Positions 10,631 through 23,117 of a DNA stretch of 64,000 bases are shown here, piece by piece; position 1 is the stretch's first letter, and each line of letters starts with the position of its first letter. The notes under the pieces are model-generated. The model saw only the letters and a list, made by a program, of their open reading frames with translations. It ran no database searches and was not told where the DNA came from. The stretch lies in assembly GCF_020906515.1 (NCBI RefSeq), contig NC_085849.1, positions 1,116,001 through 1,180,000 of the forward strand, in the 5' to 3' direction. Origin of the DNA: Vanrija pseudolonga. Taxonomy: Eukaryota; Basidiomycota; Tremellomycetes; Trichosporonales; Trichosporonaceae. Both the position numbers and the translations under genes were made by a program.

Positions 10631-11918
10631 CTATGGCACGACGCTCGCGGCAAGGGGGTACACCTTTTCGTATACAGAGAAGACGATGCCGCCGCTCATC
10701 TGGGACACGAGGGGTCAGTCACCACGGCACGGCGCACAAGGTATGGCCACTCACCACCAGACGGCCGAGACGCGGCACGGTCCCCTTCCAGAACTTGAGG
10801 ATGCCCTCCTCTGTCGCGATACGGTACGCGCAGTGCAGGGCGTTGCGGTACTCCTTCTTGGCCTCGAGCGACTGCATGCGGGTCTTGATAACGCTGTGGG
10901 GTGCGTGAGCGAGCGCGCTAGCGACATGCCTCTGCCGTGTCGAGCCTCGCCAGAGCCAACCACACAACTTACTCGAACGGCATCGTCGTGTACACGGTAA
11001 TCACGCCCGCCGTCGAGCCGATACCGAACGTTGCCCAGCCGGGCAGCTGCTGCCCAGGGGGTAGGTTACCCTGTGCGAGCTGCTTGAGCGTCGAGTAGGA
11101 CGAGAAGCGGACGGCCGAGTTGGCGCCTTGGCGGAGCATCTGTGGGGGGTCAGTCTAGACCTCGCTACAACCGACAGAGCCGAATACGCACAACTGGCCC
11201 GACGCCGCGGTACACCCCCCGCCAACCCTCCTGCGCGACAATCTTGCGCACGCCGTCGACGAGCCCGTTGAACTGGGGCTGGGCGCGCTTCGAGTCCTCG
11301 ATCATCTTGGTCCTGTCCCATCAGTTGTGTCCCCACACCACACCCACTTGATCGTCTCGGACGGCGTCACGGCGATCACGGCCTCCATCATGCCTGCGCC
11401 GAGGCCGGCGAGCATGGAGCGGGGCGCGGTCAAGTTTCCCTGGGCAAAAGTCAGCACGGGCCGTCGTGTCGTGCGAGCAAGCCGAGCCGAGCAGAGCAGA
11501 AGCAACAGGGAATCAATCTGTCAAACTTGCCGTGCCATGCCGCTGCCGCTCCCCACACCCACCTGGTCGTCCTTGAGAATGCTCTTGAACTGGTCGTACG
11601 TCGTGAAGCGCACGCCGGCCTTGAGCGCGTTGCCGATCACGACGGCCGTCACGCCGGCATACAGGCCGCGCACGCCGCGCTCGCGCAGCGTGTCGGTCAG
11701 GATACCGTATGGTGTGAGTTTCTGGCGGGTCAGAAATTTCCATTGCAAACTCGCCCATCACACCACTCCACACCCACCTTGCCGCTTGGGGAGCCGAACT
11801 GGAGCTGCGTCTTGAGACTCTCAAGCGGGTACGTGATGAAGGCTTCCACGCCGCCGGCGGTCGCGCCGGCGAGGAGCGACGCGATCGGCTTTTCCTTCTC
11901 CTTTCCCTTTGGCGACAT
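10631..11918 (-). CDS. CTP1: Mitochondrial tricarboxylate (citrate) carrier
   Basis: Inner-membrane carrier that exports citrate in exchange for another tricarboxylate or dicarboxylate. Seven exons on the minus strand (11918-11778, 11721-11563, 11439-11348, 11312-11192, 11139-10973, 10893-10755, 10699-10631) give 295 aa, the normal carrier length. Each of three repeats has the PxExxK-type signature: YPLESLKTQLQ, TPSETIKTKM and MPFDVIKTRMQS. Other carrier features are LLAGATAGGVEAFITYP and the SGGIVFSVYEKVYP ending common in the CTP1 branch. An in-frame ATG 19 codons upstream (11975) is possible, but the carrier alignment starts at MSPKGKEKEKP. It shares a 275-bp promoter gap with the divergent TFIIIC gene. 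Confidence 0.93.
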
Positions 11919-12193
11919 TGTGCTGGTGGTGAAGGAACAACTACAAGCTACAGTGCTATGTGCTCGCGCGAGCAAGATGGAGGTCGATGGCGACTCGACT
12001 TTCTGTCCCTGTGGCGTGACGATGGACAGGGTGCTTAGCCGGGGAGGACCGGTGGGTGGGGTGGGAGAAACTCAAGCGACTATAGCGACGGCAAGTGAGG
12101 CCGACGGGAGCAGATTAAGTTGACATAGTTGGCTGCAACAACAACTCTGACGCAACTGGTCATATCGTTGGACTGTCACTCGCCCACACCGCC

Positions 12194-13609
12194 ATGACAG
12201 ACTTAATAGGCCTCACCAAGACGCTCGAGTCGGGGCGCACGCTCCTCGGCACGGGGTGGAAGACGGTCGAGTCGTTTGACGATATCGACGACGATGAGTA
12301 CGAGGAGGACGAGGAGGTGAGTGCGAGCAAGTGCGACGCGGCGAGCAGCGAGCATCTAGCGACGATGAGCTCGTCGCGCTTGCCGATCTCACACCCCTTA
12401 CACCGCGGCTCCAGCTAACAACTCCCCCAGGAGTACGTCGTCATGGACCTCGGCACGGCGATGGACGGCCGCACGCTGCAGACCGAAGCGGCGTACCAGC
12501 TCATTGTGGGTGGCACTACTCAGCTCCGCTAACCCGCCAGGGCATGGACACGTCCATGCCGTTCCTCAAGGTCGGCGAGCACGTCTTCCAGGGCAAGGTG
12601 ACGGGGTTAATAGGCGACGAGGTGCTGTTCGACGTCATCCGAGGTGGGTACAATGTCAGCCGCTTGAAACCCACCGCTCACGCGCGCGTCCAGGCGGGGA
12701 AGACGCCCAGAACGTGCACTACACGCCGATCCACACGACCCGCAAGCGCATAGAGTTCAGAGGCATCACGCTCGCCCCGCGCCCGACGTACCGCGGGCCA
12801 GCGGCCGACCCAGTCGTCGTGATCGAGGATGTACCGATCCCGGGGGAGGAGCCGCTCCCTATGGACGTGGACGAGGAGGAGGCGCCGCTCGAGGCCGTCA
12901 AGCCGGAGACCTCGCCAGAGGTCGCGCAGGCTGCGCTGGCGGCGGCGCCGGCGGCGCCGGCTCCACAGCCTGAAGCTGGGCTGTCGCGCCGCGGGAAGGG
13001 CAAACCCCGGCGTGGGCGCCCCATTGGCGTGGCGGCGCGCGCCGCGATCGAGGTGCGCACGCTGGCTGATATCGCCGATATCCACTTTGCTGGTGGGCTT
13101 GGCGAGCTGCGTTGTGAGTGGGGCCGCGGGCGGCAAATTGCATCGATCGTGCTGACACGCTGCCCCACGCAGTGACGATTGCCAAAGACGCGACAAAGGA
13201 ACTCATCGACGCCGTGTCCGAGGCGCGCGGGAACAAGCCCTACACGCCCGGCCAGCGCCTCTCCCGCGCGCAGGAGGAGCGCCTGATCAGACGCCGGCCC
13301 GGCACCGGCGCCGGCAGTCGTGGCGGCAAGGCTGGGCGCGGGGGCGCGCGCCTTGGCCAGCCTGTGCCCGGAAGAAAGAGGGGCCCGAAGGGCGGTCCCG
13401 GGGTGGACAGCTCCGGCGTCGGCATGGCCGACGACTTTATCGGCGGGATTGAGGGCGGCGGCGATGGTGTCGGCGAGGGCAGCGGCTGGGCCGGATATGA
13501 TGACGGCGATGAGTATGAGGAGGACGGAGAGGGAGATGGAGAGGGAGAGGGAGGCGAGGCCCATGATGCCGAGGACGGCGCCGAGGGCGAGGATGGCGAC
13601 CACGAGTAG
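12194..13609 (+). CDS. TFIIIC subunit 6-like (tau55-related triple-barrel) protein
   Basis: Predicted RNA polymerase III general factor subunit (relative of human GTF3C6 and the beta-barrel part of yeast Tfc7). Exons 12194-12316, 12431-12505, 12541-12643, 12694-13113 and 13173-13609 give 385 aa. The barrel domain occupies roughly residues 40-110: EEYVVMDLGTAMDG, LQTEAAYQLIGMDTSMPFLK, VGEHVFQGKVTGLIGDEVLF. The middle is Pro/Glu-rich, with a basic AT-hook-like patch (RRGKGKPRRGRP) near residue 215, and the C-terminus is Gly-rich then strongly acidic (EYEEDGEGDGEGEGGEA). The barrel pattern is convincing; the rest is low-complexity and longer than in the human protein. Confidence 0.8.
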
Positions 13610-13823
13610 CATAGCACGCACAATAACTGTACTGTACCACCCCACACCACACCACCACCCACCATGTCAAACTAGTGTGCATTACATTACCACGTACTAC
13701 GTGAGACGTACAGGAGCTAGCTACGGACTACCCAGAGAATACACAATGTCCACAGCGGTTGTGTTTGCGCCGACCAAGTCGGCTGTTTTGTTTTCGTTCA
13801 ATTAGATCAAATTACGACCACGC

Positions 13824-16800
13824 CTAGCTCCACAGGGGATAATCCGCTGGCACGTCCAGCGCGTTCCACGACTGGCCGAGACCGCCCTCCTCGTCCATGA
13901 GGAAGGAGAAGATGTCAAAGGTCGTGGCCGGGTCGACGACTGCGCCGTCGGCAGCCACGCCATTGGTCGCGACGCCAGGCGTAGCAGCACCACCGCCGTT
14001 GGCCGTCGGCGTCGCGTTGCCCAAGATACCGTTGATAGTGAGCTCGTTGAGAGCATTCGAGCTTGTCGCTGTCGCGCCGAGCGCCACTGCCTGCGCAGTG
14101 GTCTGTCCGCCGGGCCACGACGGGCCATTGTTCGACGACGCGGCGGCTCCAGAGGCGACCTGCGCAGCAATGCCGTACGGGCCGAAGCTGTGGAATGCCG
14201 CAGGGGGGAGGGACTGCGGCATGCCGGGCGACGCTGCCGACGGCTCGCCATTCTTCAAGCCATTCTCGCCGCACACCTTCTTGCAGTTCTTGCTCTTCGG
14301 ACCGTTCGTGTACTCGCTTGCCTTGTTGTGGCTCGACATGGGGTTGAGGAACAGGTTGTCGAGCAAGGTGAGCTCGTATGGGAGGGTCGTGGGCGGAAGA
14401 GGAGCGGGGAAGGGCGCGTCATTCGGTAAGGGGTCGTCGCGCGACGAGGAGATGGGTGCTCCACGGAAGCGGCCGCCTGGCGACAAACGACCCGGCACCT
14501 CGTGGCGAGGCGGCGACATCTTTGACAGCTGCTGGAAGAGCGACTGGGACACGCTGCGCATTGTGTCGTGACAGGCGCTGGCAGAGGGGACGCGGGCTGG
14601 AGAGGGTTAGCTTGAGGTCATCTCAACACACGCGCTACTCACGAGAAAGGGACTCGAGAACAGCCAGACACGACTCGATGTCCATCATCGCCTCATCCAA
14701 GGTAGGCACACCGGCGCCCCCACCCAAGCTGTAGAGATTGGAGAAGGCGTAGAGGAACGATAGACCAGCCATGAATGAGAAGTGACTCGTCATCCACAGC
14801 CAGCTGATCCTGTTGTTGAGCTGCATCCTGCGGTAAATGCGGATGATGTAGCTCGAGCTCGCAAGCACCGTCGCGAGCGCAGCACGGCCAGGCTTGGGGT
14901 TACCACGCGATGGCCTGAAGAGCAGCAGGCACGAGTTGTGGAACGAGATGGCGTAACCCTCGGAGGATACCGTTCCGCGAGGTTCGGGCGAGCGGGCGAG
15001 CCAGTCCTTGAGGCGCTCAAACATGTCATCAAACCACTCGGGCTTGGGCTTGGGCATGCCGTTGACACCATACGTGTTGTTGAGGATCTCGGACTGGAGC
15101 TGGCGGAGCTTGACCGTGTGAGCAAACACAGCCTTGTAGGGGCACGCCTCGCCGGTGAGAGGGCCAAATGATCCAGCGTGGATGTCCACGTCATGCTGCA
15201 ATGCAGGCATGGGGACGTGGATGAAGCCATCGGGGATACCCGGCGGCCTGCCGAGCGACTGGGACAACAAGCGGTCCATCTTGTACGTGATCCAGAAGAG
15301 ACGGCGGCGCATGTCGATCTCGAGGTTGTCGAGCTTTTCGGCTTGCGCATTGTTCGAGTTGTGGAAGCCGAGGTCGACGCACGTGCGGGTAGCGAGTCCG
15401 ACGAGGAACCAGATCGACCCCTTGTCTGGGTTGAGGAGCGAGTACCAGACCAACAACAAGATGGCCTGCAGGCCAATGTAGCTCTGGGCCTCGAACACGG
15501 CGTCGAGGTGCTTCAATGCCTCGGCGTGGAAGGCTTCAGAGCAAGCGCGCAGCTCGTCTGGAGGGTCGACGAACCGCGAGCTGGCCATCGTACTGAGCGC
15601 GAGAACCATCATGACGACGAAGACGTCACTCTCGTCGACGTCTGTGCCCTCGCGCATGCGCTGGAGCTGCTTGCCCAGAGTCGGGATGTGAATGATCGGA
15701 GCGGTCACGCCGACAAAGTCGACATAGGCCGCGACCAACCGCTCCACTGCAGGCTGTGGCGGGAGCGGTGGGACATGGAATGCGCGTCTCACTCTCGACT
15801 TTGCAGACGAGACGGACGGCGCGGGGCCGCCAGTGACCGACGACACGGAGGGTGGGCCGCGCGTATGGGGGACATTGGCCGGGAGGGAAGGGTGGGCCGA
15901 ACGCGGCGTGAGAGTCGTCTCTGGCGAAGGGTTGTACTCCTCGCGATCGTGGTCGCCAACGGCCGGTGAATCCTTACCGAAGGATCCACGGTCGCTGGGA
16001 GACTCGCCAGCGCGCACGGAGCCCGACACACTTGGTGGGCCGTTGGTGCTGGTAGAGTTGAGGAGCGTCGCACCCGTGATGGCGTGGCCCGTACGCAGGG
16101 CAGCGTCCTGGACCATGCGGGTGAGCGACGTTGCTGCGGCTCCGGTGCTCGCGGTGATCGGGTTGGAACGCAATGAGCCGCCGGGCACAATAGGCGAGCC
16201 AGAGGGCGAGTCGTGGCCGCCGAGCGGCGTCTGGGGGAAGCCATACTCGGACCGGCTGCGAGCGTTTACAGACGGCGACGAGTCCCACGGTGAGCGCATA
16301 GGAGGCTCGCCATCGGGGCCCTGCAGCGCCGGGTCGATGGCCAGGCTGCCGTTGAGAGAAGCAAACGTTGCGATGGCCTGGGAAGCGTTGGATGCAATCT
16401 CGCGCTTCGTTCTGCCGACCGGATCCTGTCCCGGCGTCGAGAGGGCAGCCACCTGGGCTCTGAGCTGAGCGACCTCCTGCTCGAGCTGATGCAAGTAGCT
16501 GTGGGGATGAGCATGAGCATCCATGATCTAGACGACAATGGCGACGGCGCTACTCACTTTCGTGACACATTCGTTTTACTAATGGCATCGAAGCCGATGC
16601 ATTCGACCTTTGCGCGTTCACAGGCCGAGCATGCCGGGAGCTTGCCGTCGCATTTTTGCTTTCGCGAGCGACAGCGGGTACATGATGAGATGGCACGGGC
16701 GACCTTGTACTGTGTCTGGTCGGGGACCGATGCAGCAGCCGAAGGCGAGCCCCGAGAGACGGAGCTGTTGCTGCGAACGGGAGGGGCTGGTTGTGAGAAG

Positions 16801-16883
16801 GATGGGGGCAGGTTTGAAGAGGTGGGGTAGGGCGAGTAGTGAGAAGTGTCCGAGGACGTCCTGCGTTCGGTTGGGACCTTCAT
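13824..16883 (-). CDS. Zn(II)2Cys6 fungal transcription factor
   Basis: Nuclear DNA-binding regulator. Exons 16883-16558, 16498-14643 and 14596-13824 give 984 aa. The binuclear zinc cluster CTRCRSRKQKCDGKLPACSA (continuing CERAKVEC) lies at about residues 67-95, followed by a linker and a coiled-coil dimerisation element (YLHQLEQEVAQLRAQVAAL) that begins exactly at the exon 2 border. The fungal-specific transcription factor domain covers about residues 370-640 (VVAYVDFVGVTAP-type start, IDMRRRLFWITYKMDRLLSQ, LGRPPGIPDGFIHV). The C-terminal third is Ser/Pro/Asn-rich, as in activation regions. Targets are unknown; the cluster plus linker resembles the Ppr1/Cat8 type. For exon 2 the acceptor at 16499 was chosen because it keeps phase and restores the coiled coil. 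Confidence 0.92.
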
Positions 16884-17867
16884 TGTTGTGGTGTGTGATG
16901 GGGCCTCTTGACCTCTGTCGGATCAGTGGCCGATGGAGAGGACACAAAGTTGGGCGGCGGGCGGCAACGAGATGGAGATGGCCGTGTCTTGGATCGTTTT
17001 GGCGTTAGGAGGGGGGGCGGTGGGCCGCCGGGTGAGGACGGCGGGTGCTGAATGACTCGGTGCCCAAGACGGATGAGGCCGAAACGCAACCGTTCACAAG
17101 TTGGGATGCCGAGTTTGTTCAAGGTTTTGGCTTGTTGCTTCACGTCGCACGTAAAAAGAGTACAAGCCCTTGCCGATGGATGGAGAGGATGTGTACGAGG
17201 TGTGGCTGCGTGGGAGAGGAGAAAAGTGCAATTACCAGCGATGAGCCCACTCCTGTGCGTTGTGGGGGGGCGTTATCTTGACCCGAGCATGGCCCAGCCC
17301 TGCAACAAGGAAATGGCTGCTGCGCGGCTCTCAGTGGCGGCACGCGGCTGTTTTGGCTGACTGATTGACTCGTTGCTAGCTCGCTTCCCTTGCCTTTCTT
17401 TTGCAGGGGCGGGCGGGCAGCCAAGAGCACGCACGCACAGGCCAGTCGGTCGGAACGACATGTCGTTGCAGCAGCCGTTCTCTGTCGTTGCACACTTTGG
17501 CAGCGCTGCGACCTGGGCACGACAGGGCAAGAGAAGGAGGAGCAGGCCGACTCAGGCGCGGCATGCAGACCGTCGGCAGTCTCAACAGCCAGGGACGGAA
17601 CAACAATGTGCACCCAAGGCGCAACCACCACCGGCCTCATCCGGCGACTCAATTAGGCTTGCGTGGTGACCCTGACCAGTCTCAGTCAGGTGCACTACTG
17701 CCTTGGCACGCCTATTATTCTCGGTTGACTAACCTCACGTGGACTTGGAAACGCGTCGCGTATGCGCTCCAAAAGCAACAAATGACGGCTGGCGTTGGCC
17801 ACTGACAGAGTTCTGTTTGTTCGTCAACAACCTCTCCACTTCCACAACGAAACAAAAGCACCCAATA
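16884..17867. promoter_or_regulatory. Divergent intergenic region between the Zn2Cys6 factor and RFA2
   Basis: 984 bp separating two diverging start codons. Open frames are scattered, overlap on both strands and show no domain. A long promoter is common for a regulatory gene; no specific motif is claimed. Confidence 0.5.
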
Positions 17868-19246
17868 ATGAGTGAGTACCAGCACCGACACACTACTGAC
17901 AGTAGGCAACGGCAACCCATACTACGGCGGCGGTGGTGGTGGCGGCGGCGGCTTCGTGCCCGGCGGCTCGCCGTTCGGGAGCCAGGAGTCGCCCGGCGGC
18001 GGAAGGAAGGTGTGTCTGCTAGACTTTGCTGTTCTTTTGTAAGCTGACACGCTCGACCAGAGCCGCGCAAACCAGACCCTCCGCCCCGTCACTATCAAGC
18101 AGATCATCGACGCGGCCCAGGCGCACCCTGACTCGGACTTCCAGATCGACGGCGTCGACGTTCAGGCTGTGAGTGGACGCGCGGGGGTTGGTGTCGTGGG
18201 GTGAGGTCGGGTGGCGGAGGCAGTACCGGCGCTGGCCTTTAGTCTTGCTCGGCCCGCAGTGTCGTTCTTGATGAACAGGGGCGTCCGCTCCACCCTCGAG
18301 CTTAGGTCGAAGAGCTGCTCCGACCAACGCCACGCCCGCGCCCAACCCCTTCCCCCTCACTTCGCACGCACTCACACCCACAGGTCCAGTTCGTTGGCTC
18401 GGTGCACAACCAGTCGGCGACGGCTACCAACGTCTCGTACGAGATTGGCGACGGTACCGGCTACATTGACGTGAGGCAATGGCTGGATAGCGCCGACGAC
18501 GAGGCGGGCAAGACATCTGGCATCGAGCAGGACAAGTACGTCGTCATCACGGGTAACATCAAGGTGTTTGGTGGCAAGAGGCATGTGTCGGCGCAGCACA
18601 TTCGCCCCGTCACCAACCACGACGAGGTGTACCACCACCTCCTCAAGGCTGTGTATGTCAGCCAGAGCTTCCGCAACCCCAATGGTGTGAGTAGGGCGTG
18701 GATGGTATGGGTTGGAGCTGACGTGTGGTTTTTTCTTGTGCGATCTGTCACGGCGATTCGCTCTGCTCGTTACCCTACCTCGTCCTCCTCACCCCGACCG
18801 TCAACCCCACAGGCCTCCGGCGGCGCTGGTGCTGGTGCAGGAGCTGGAGCCAACCACAGCGACTACGCGGCCGCGGCCCCTGCCGCCATCTCCGCAAACG
18901 ACTACGCCCACCTCCCGCCTCTGCAGCGCAAGGTCATGGAGGTCGTGTCGGCCGAGGAGCACGACGACGGTATCCACGTCTCGCTCGTGTCGAGGCGGTG
19001 CGGCACGGCCAACGGCGAGGAAGTGATGTGAGTAGCGGCTGCGCAGACGTCTCGAGGGGTGTCAGCTGCCCGCGTGTGTCGGTTGCCCGCATGTCGATCA
19101 ATCTTGGCGGTGATGGTCGCTGACGTATGCAGGGAGGCAATTGAGAGCCTCATGTCTGAAGGCATGCTCTTCTCGACGATTGACGACCTTGTGAGTGGTT
19201 GTTGCTGTGATGGCTGCTGACGTTGTAGCACATCAAGGCCGCTTAG
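17868..19246 (+). CDS. RFA2: Replication protein A 32-kDa subunit
   Basis: Middle subunit of the single-stranded DNA binding heterotrimer used in replication, repair and checkpoint signalling. Seven coding exons: 17868-17871, 17906-18009, 18061-18168, 18384-18686, 18813-19027, 19133-19190, 19229-19246; 269 aa. The first coding exon is only ATG plus one base. The Gly/Ser-rich N-terminus (GNPYYGGGGGGGGG) is the phosphorylatable tail. The OB fold follows (RPVTIKQIIDAAQAH, VQFVGSVHNQSATATNVSYE, IGDGTGYIDVRQW) and the C-terminal winged helix starts at LPPLQRKVMEVVSAEE and ends SEGMLFSTIDDLHIKAA. The acceptor of exon 2 could be three bases earlier (17903), changing only residue 2. Confidence 0.94.
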
Positions 19247-20055
19247 AAACCTGTCTTGCGCGACCGCGTGATCAGCGATGACGAGACAGAAGACTCTGTA
19301 TCATGTACGTATGCAAGAGAAGTGTGCGGTTTAGTATTGTTCTGCTGGCGGTGATGGGTGGAGGCTTGGGTGGCAGAGAGTGAATGCTTTGTGTGTGCAG
19401 GGTGGTGGAAGTGCTGTGGTGGGCTTTGGGGGCGGCAACGGCACAAGGGTGGTCAGGAACGAGGTTTACGAGAACCCTTTTACCACTGGCTTTTGATGCT
19501 CGCCAGAATGAGTGGACCCTGCATCAGGGCGTAATAGCGTCTATTAGACATGGGCCACAAAGCCCAAAAGACTGTAGCTCACAGTTTGTTTCCAGGGCCG
19601 AGGACGTGAGGTGTGACGGGGAATGGGCACCACCCCAGCACCTCGACGCGTGCGTGCATTGCCTTGACTCTTGCAACTGTTCAGGGTCAATGGAACGCCT
19701 CTTGGCCGCCTCACAACACGCCACCATATTCTGTCCATCCTGTCCGTCCTCACCGCCATCACTACACTTTACTCTCCTTCACCTTTCTCTCGTTCGCTCG
19801 CTTGCAAGCCTCAGCCACCCACCCGCTGCTGCTCGTTGAGACATTGGATCTCGACTCTCTTTAGCTCGGTTTTGTTCTTTCTTTTGGACAAGCAACCGGC
19901 CAAAATCAAACCAAGACCCGACCCAGGCCCAAGTAGTAGCACCAGTCACCACCACCCATCTGGCCAATCTTCCCTCAAGCCCACTGTCGATCAATTTCTA
20001 CTCTTCTACACCTCACACCTCACTTCGCCAACCCCAGCCCACCCCACACCACATC
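19247..20055. other. Intergenic interval between RFA2 and the SUR7-family gene
   Basis: 809 bp; no gene seen. The last 250 bp are pyrimidine-rich, with CTCTC and CACC runs leading to the ATG at 20056, as expected of a fungal 5' leader. Confidence 0.5.
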
Positions 20056-21338
20056 ATGAGGGGAGAACACTGCATCGCCGGCGCCTCGGTCCTGTCCTTC
20101 ATGGCCATGGTGCTCGTCGCCTTTGCCAACATTGGCCAGATCTCGAGCGGCGCCCTCGTCAACAACATTTACATGGTCGAGCTCAACCTCAAAGCGTGAG
20201 TGCACGTGGGAGGTTGGGGGGGTAGCATGGGGGCCAGTAACGATGGCAACGACGGAGACAGCAACAGCAGCGCCGTTGCCACCCATCACTGTGTGGTCGC
20301 TGTCCCGGTCTGAAGTCCGGCCGCCCACCGAGGCACGCGGGACGGCGCGGGGCAGCGGGATGGCTTGGCGGCGGCGGTGCATCACATCGCGCGGGCATGG
20401 ATGGAAACACACCCCGTCTGCACAACTTTGACGCTCCACGGCCCGGCCCGCTGCTTCCCCTGCCCATGTACACGACTCCTCCGCGTCCCGCTAACATGCA
20501 TCAGGTTCGGCAACGGCCTCAAGGGCGCGATCAACAAGGACCCAGCGGGTCTCTACTCCAACTCGCTCACCCCTATGGGCCAGTCGCAGGGCCTGAGCCA
20601 GTACTACCGCTACGGCCTGTACAGTGAGTTAGCAGCGCTGAGTGCCGGGTGCCACCTCACCTTGCGTGGCTGGCTTGTGGACGACCCGCTGACCCGGCGC
20701 AGAGTCGTGTGGCTACAACAACCAGAACCAGGGTCGCTGCAACGCGACCATCTTCGGCTACCCCTTCGAGCCCGTCTCGCAGATGGTCTCGGACATCCCG
20801 GCCACCAGCTCGGCGGGTAACCTCAAGGACCAGGCTGTTGCGTCTATTGGCAAGGACGCCGTGTCGTTCAAGGACAACTCGTGGAACCATGCGTTGTCGC
20901 GCGCCGGCTCGCTCCTGATCTTTGTGAGTGCTGTGGTGCCGCCCGCATGGTGACAGCACTAACACACCACCCAGGTCGGCTCGTGTCTCACTGCCCTCGC
21001 CTTCATCTTTGGCCTGATCAAGCACCGCCTGTCGTTCTTCGTCGCCGCGCTGTGTGCGACCATCTCGGCCTTCTTCCTCATGATCGGAGCAGCCATCTGG
21101 ACATCGGTCATTGCCAAAGACTCTGGCATCCTCAAGAAGGTCAAGGTGACCAACGGCCAGCCTCTGGGCATCTACGTGAACGCTGGGCCTTCGCTCTGTG
21201 AGTGGTGGCGGTGTGCGCGTGGCGCAGCTCCGGTGGCCTTTGCTGACCTCCCTCGCAGACCTGACCTGGGTCGCGTTCGCGTGTATCGCCCTGTCCGTGT
21301 TCCCGTACGTCATCTCGTGCTGCACGTACAGGAAGTAA
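20056..21338 (+). CDS. SUR7/PalI-family four-span plasma membrane protein
   Basis: Exons 20056-20195, 20505-20623, 20703-20923, 20975-21197 and 21259-21338 give 260 aa. Membrane segments: one near the N-terminus (IAGASVLSFMAMVLVAFANI), then a long extracellular loop with SCGYNNQNQGRCN, and three more (SLLIFVGSCLTALAFIFGLI; FFVAALCATISAFFLMIGAA; YLTWVAFACIALSVFPYVIS), ending CCTYRK. This topology is that of the Sur7/Pun1/PalI family of cortical or eisosome-associated proteins that affect wall and pH-stress responses. Which subfamily it belongs to is not settled. Intron 1 is 309 nt, unusually long. Confidence 0.85.
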
Positions 21339-21703
21339 AAGAGCGTACACCGCCACACGTCGTCGAGACTGCAGGGGTTTGCGTGCGCAGCAGGGAGCTG
21401 CCCGCCGCCATGACTGTCTCGGCCGTCGCCGTCGTCGTCGTCGCTTGTGTGGAGGGCGAGCGACGGCACAGCCTCCTAGACCGCAGCGTGCGCTGCCTGT
21501 GCACCCCATCTCTTCTCTCATTCTCTTGCCCGTAGAACTATTGGGTCCATGTTGATTGATGTATTGGTGACATTGGTGTGCAGCAGGGGGCGTAGTGGAG
21601 GCCGGCGTCGGAGGCAAATTACGACGCGTCGCGCGCGTCGATTGACTGATTTCATGATTTCCGGCGGGCCGCGGCTGCGCTGTTGTTCTCCACCACCCAC
21701 ACA
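21339..21703. promoter_or_regulatory. Short tandem intergenic region upstream of DCC1
   Basis: 365 bp between the SUR7-family stop and the DCC1 start; no gene seen, presumed terminator and promoter. Confidence 0.45.
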
Positions 21704-22945
21704 ATGCTTCCAAAAGACTACATCACGGTGCGGTTCCCGCAGACGCAAGACGACGAGAGCTACCAGCTGCTCGAGCTGCCGCCCGAGATCCTCGCGCAGG
21801 TGGAGGGGGGGTCGGTGGTGCCGTAAGTCGTCGCCCACGGGGTCCCGCTCGTCCATGCTGATGTTGGCCCAGCCTGACAATCAAAGGCCGGCCAGCCGAC
21901 GACAGCGTCCTCTGCACGCCGGACAAGACGTACACGCTGCGCAGCGTGACCATCTCCAACTCGCTCGTCATCCTCCGTGCTCCCGAAGAACGTACCCTGG
22001 CGATCCGCGACATCTGCCACGAGGTGCTCGAGTGCGTCCCGGCCGCGGGGCGCGTCGAGCGCGTCGGCGTCGTGCTGCGCGAGAGCGCGTGGCGGGGCTT
22101 GGGCGCCGAGGAAGCAGCCAACGGAAGTCGGAAACGCAAGCGCGACGCCGCGGGCAAGCGGTACACGCGCGCGCAGCTGGAAAGCATCGTCCAGGCCAGC
22201 GACGCGGAGCTCGCTACCGCGCTGAGGGAACAAAACGTCGTCGAGGTCGACGGACACATGTTGCTCTTGCCCCCCGCGCACCTCGCGCCCTTGCTGAGCA
22301 TCCTGCTGGGCATCGCGACCGCACATGGCGTGCTCTCCGACGAGCCGGTGGGCGTGAGCATGCGCGCCGAGGCGGCGGTCGACGCGCTCGCGGAGCACGA
22401 CGTCGCTGAGGGCTTGTCGCAGGCCGTGCTGCGCCTGTTTGGCGCTGTCGACGACGCGCACTGGACGTGTGATGTGAGCGCGGCGGTGCGCGAGCTTGGT
22501 CGTGGGTTGCTGGTCGGCCTCGGGGTAAGTGTGGACGCGAATGGGGTGTGGCCGGGCTGACCCCGCGACACAGGACACGAAGCGGCCAGAAGACGAGTTC
22601 GTAGCCGAGTGGAAGACGGCCGCGGGGGAAGCGTTCGAGTCGGCCGTCGACATACAGCTGCTAGCGGGCGACTATTTGTTGTTCGACCCCCCGCCGAGCG
22701 CGTTCGCAGCCCCCGGCAAGCTGGTCTCGTACTTCCCCCGCTCGGCGCTGCCCGCCGACGCGGCCACGCGCTTCGCCGACCTGTTCCTCACGCGCACCGC
22801 GTGGCGGCCAGACGACATGATCCCGTTCTTGCGCGGCCTGTTCCCCGCAGGGGATACCAAGGCGCGCGATAAGATTGTGGCCAAGTTTGTCAGGGCTGTC
22901 AAGGGGCGCGATGGGACGTGGTGGCACCCTCGGCGGAGCGGCTAG
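21704..22945 (+). CDS. DCC1: Sister chromatid cohesion protein DCC1
   Basis: Component of the Ctf18-RFC clamp loader (with Ctf8), needed for cohesion and PCNA loading at forks. Exons 21704-21822, 21873-22524 and 22574-22945 give 380 aa. Family features: N-terminal barrel (YQLLELPPEILAQVEGG, LTIKGRPADDSVLCTPDKTY, TLRSVTISNSLVIL) and the helical and winged-helix C-terminus (YTRAQLESIVQASDAELATA, REQNVVEVDGHMLLLPP, AGDYLLFDPPP, RGLFPAGDTKARDKIVAKFV). It has a small basic insertion (GSRKRKRDAAGKR) before the helical part. Length is close to that of other DCC1 proteins. Confidence 0.9.
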
Positions 22946-23117
22946 GGAGGAGGTAGTGGAGCAGCGGCATGGAGCCGCAGCAGCAGCATTCAGCATGGTC
23001 TACTGTACATACATCCGTCTCATGTACAATATGTTTGTGTGGGTGCGCGTTGCGTGCTGCGTGTGTGCGGCGTGGCACCGTGGCACAAGGTCTAGTGGTG
23101 TGTGGGTGGCCTTCCTC

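Noticed and set aside
12719-13645. 308-codon minus-strand frame with hydrophobic start, antisense to the TFIIIC gene
   Set aside because: It mirrors the acidic/Gly-rich exons of the plus-strand gene, which has five phase-consistent exons and a domain; the antisense frame has none.
21723-22653. Long minus-strand frames (282 and 297 codons) antisense to DCC1
   Set aside because: GC-rich shadow frames; DCC1 on the plus strand is recognisable along its length.
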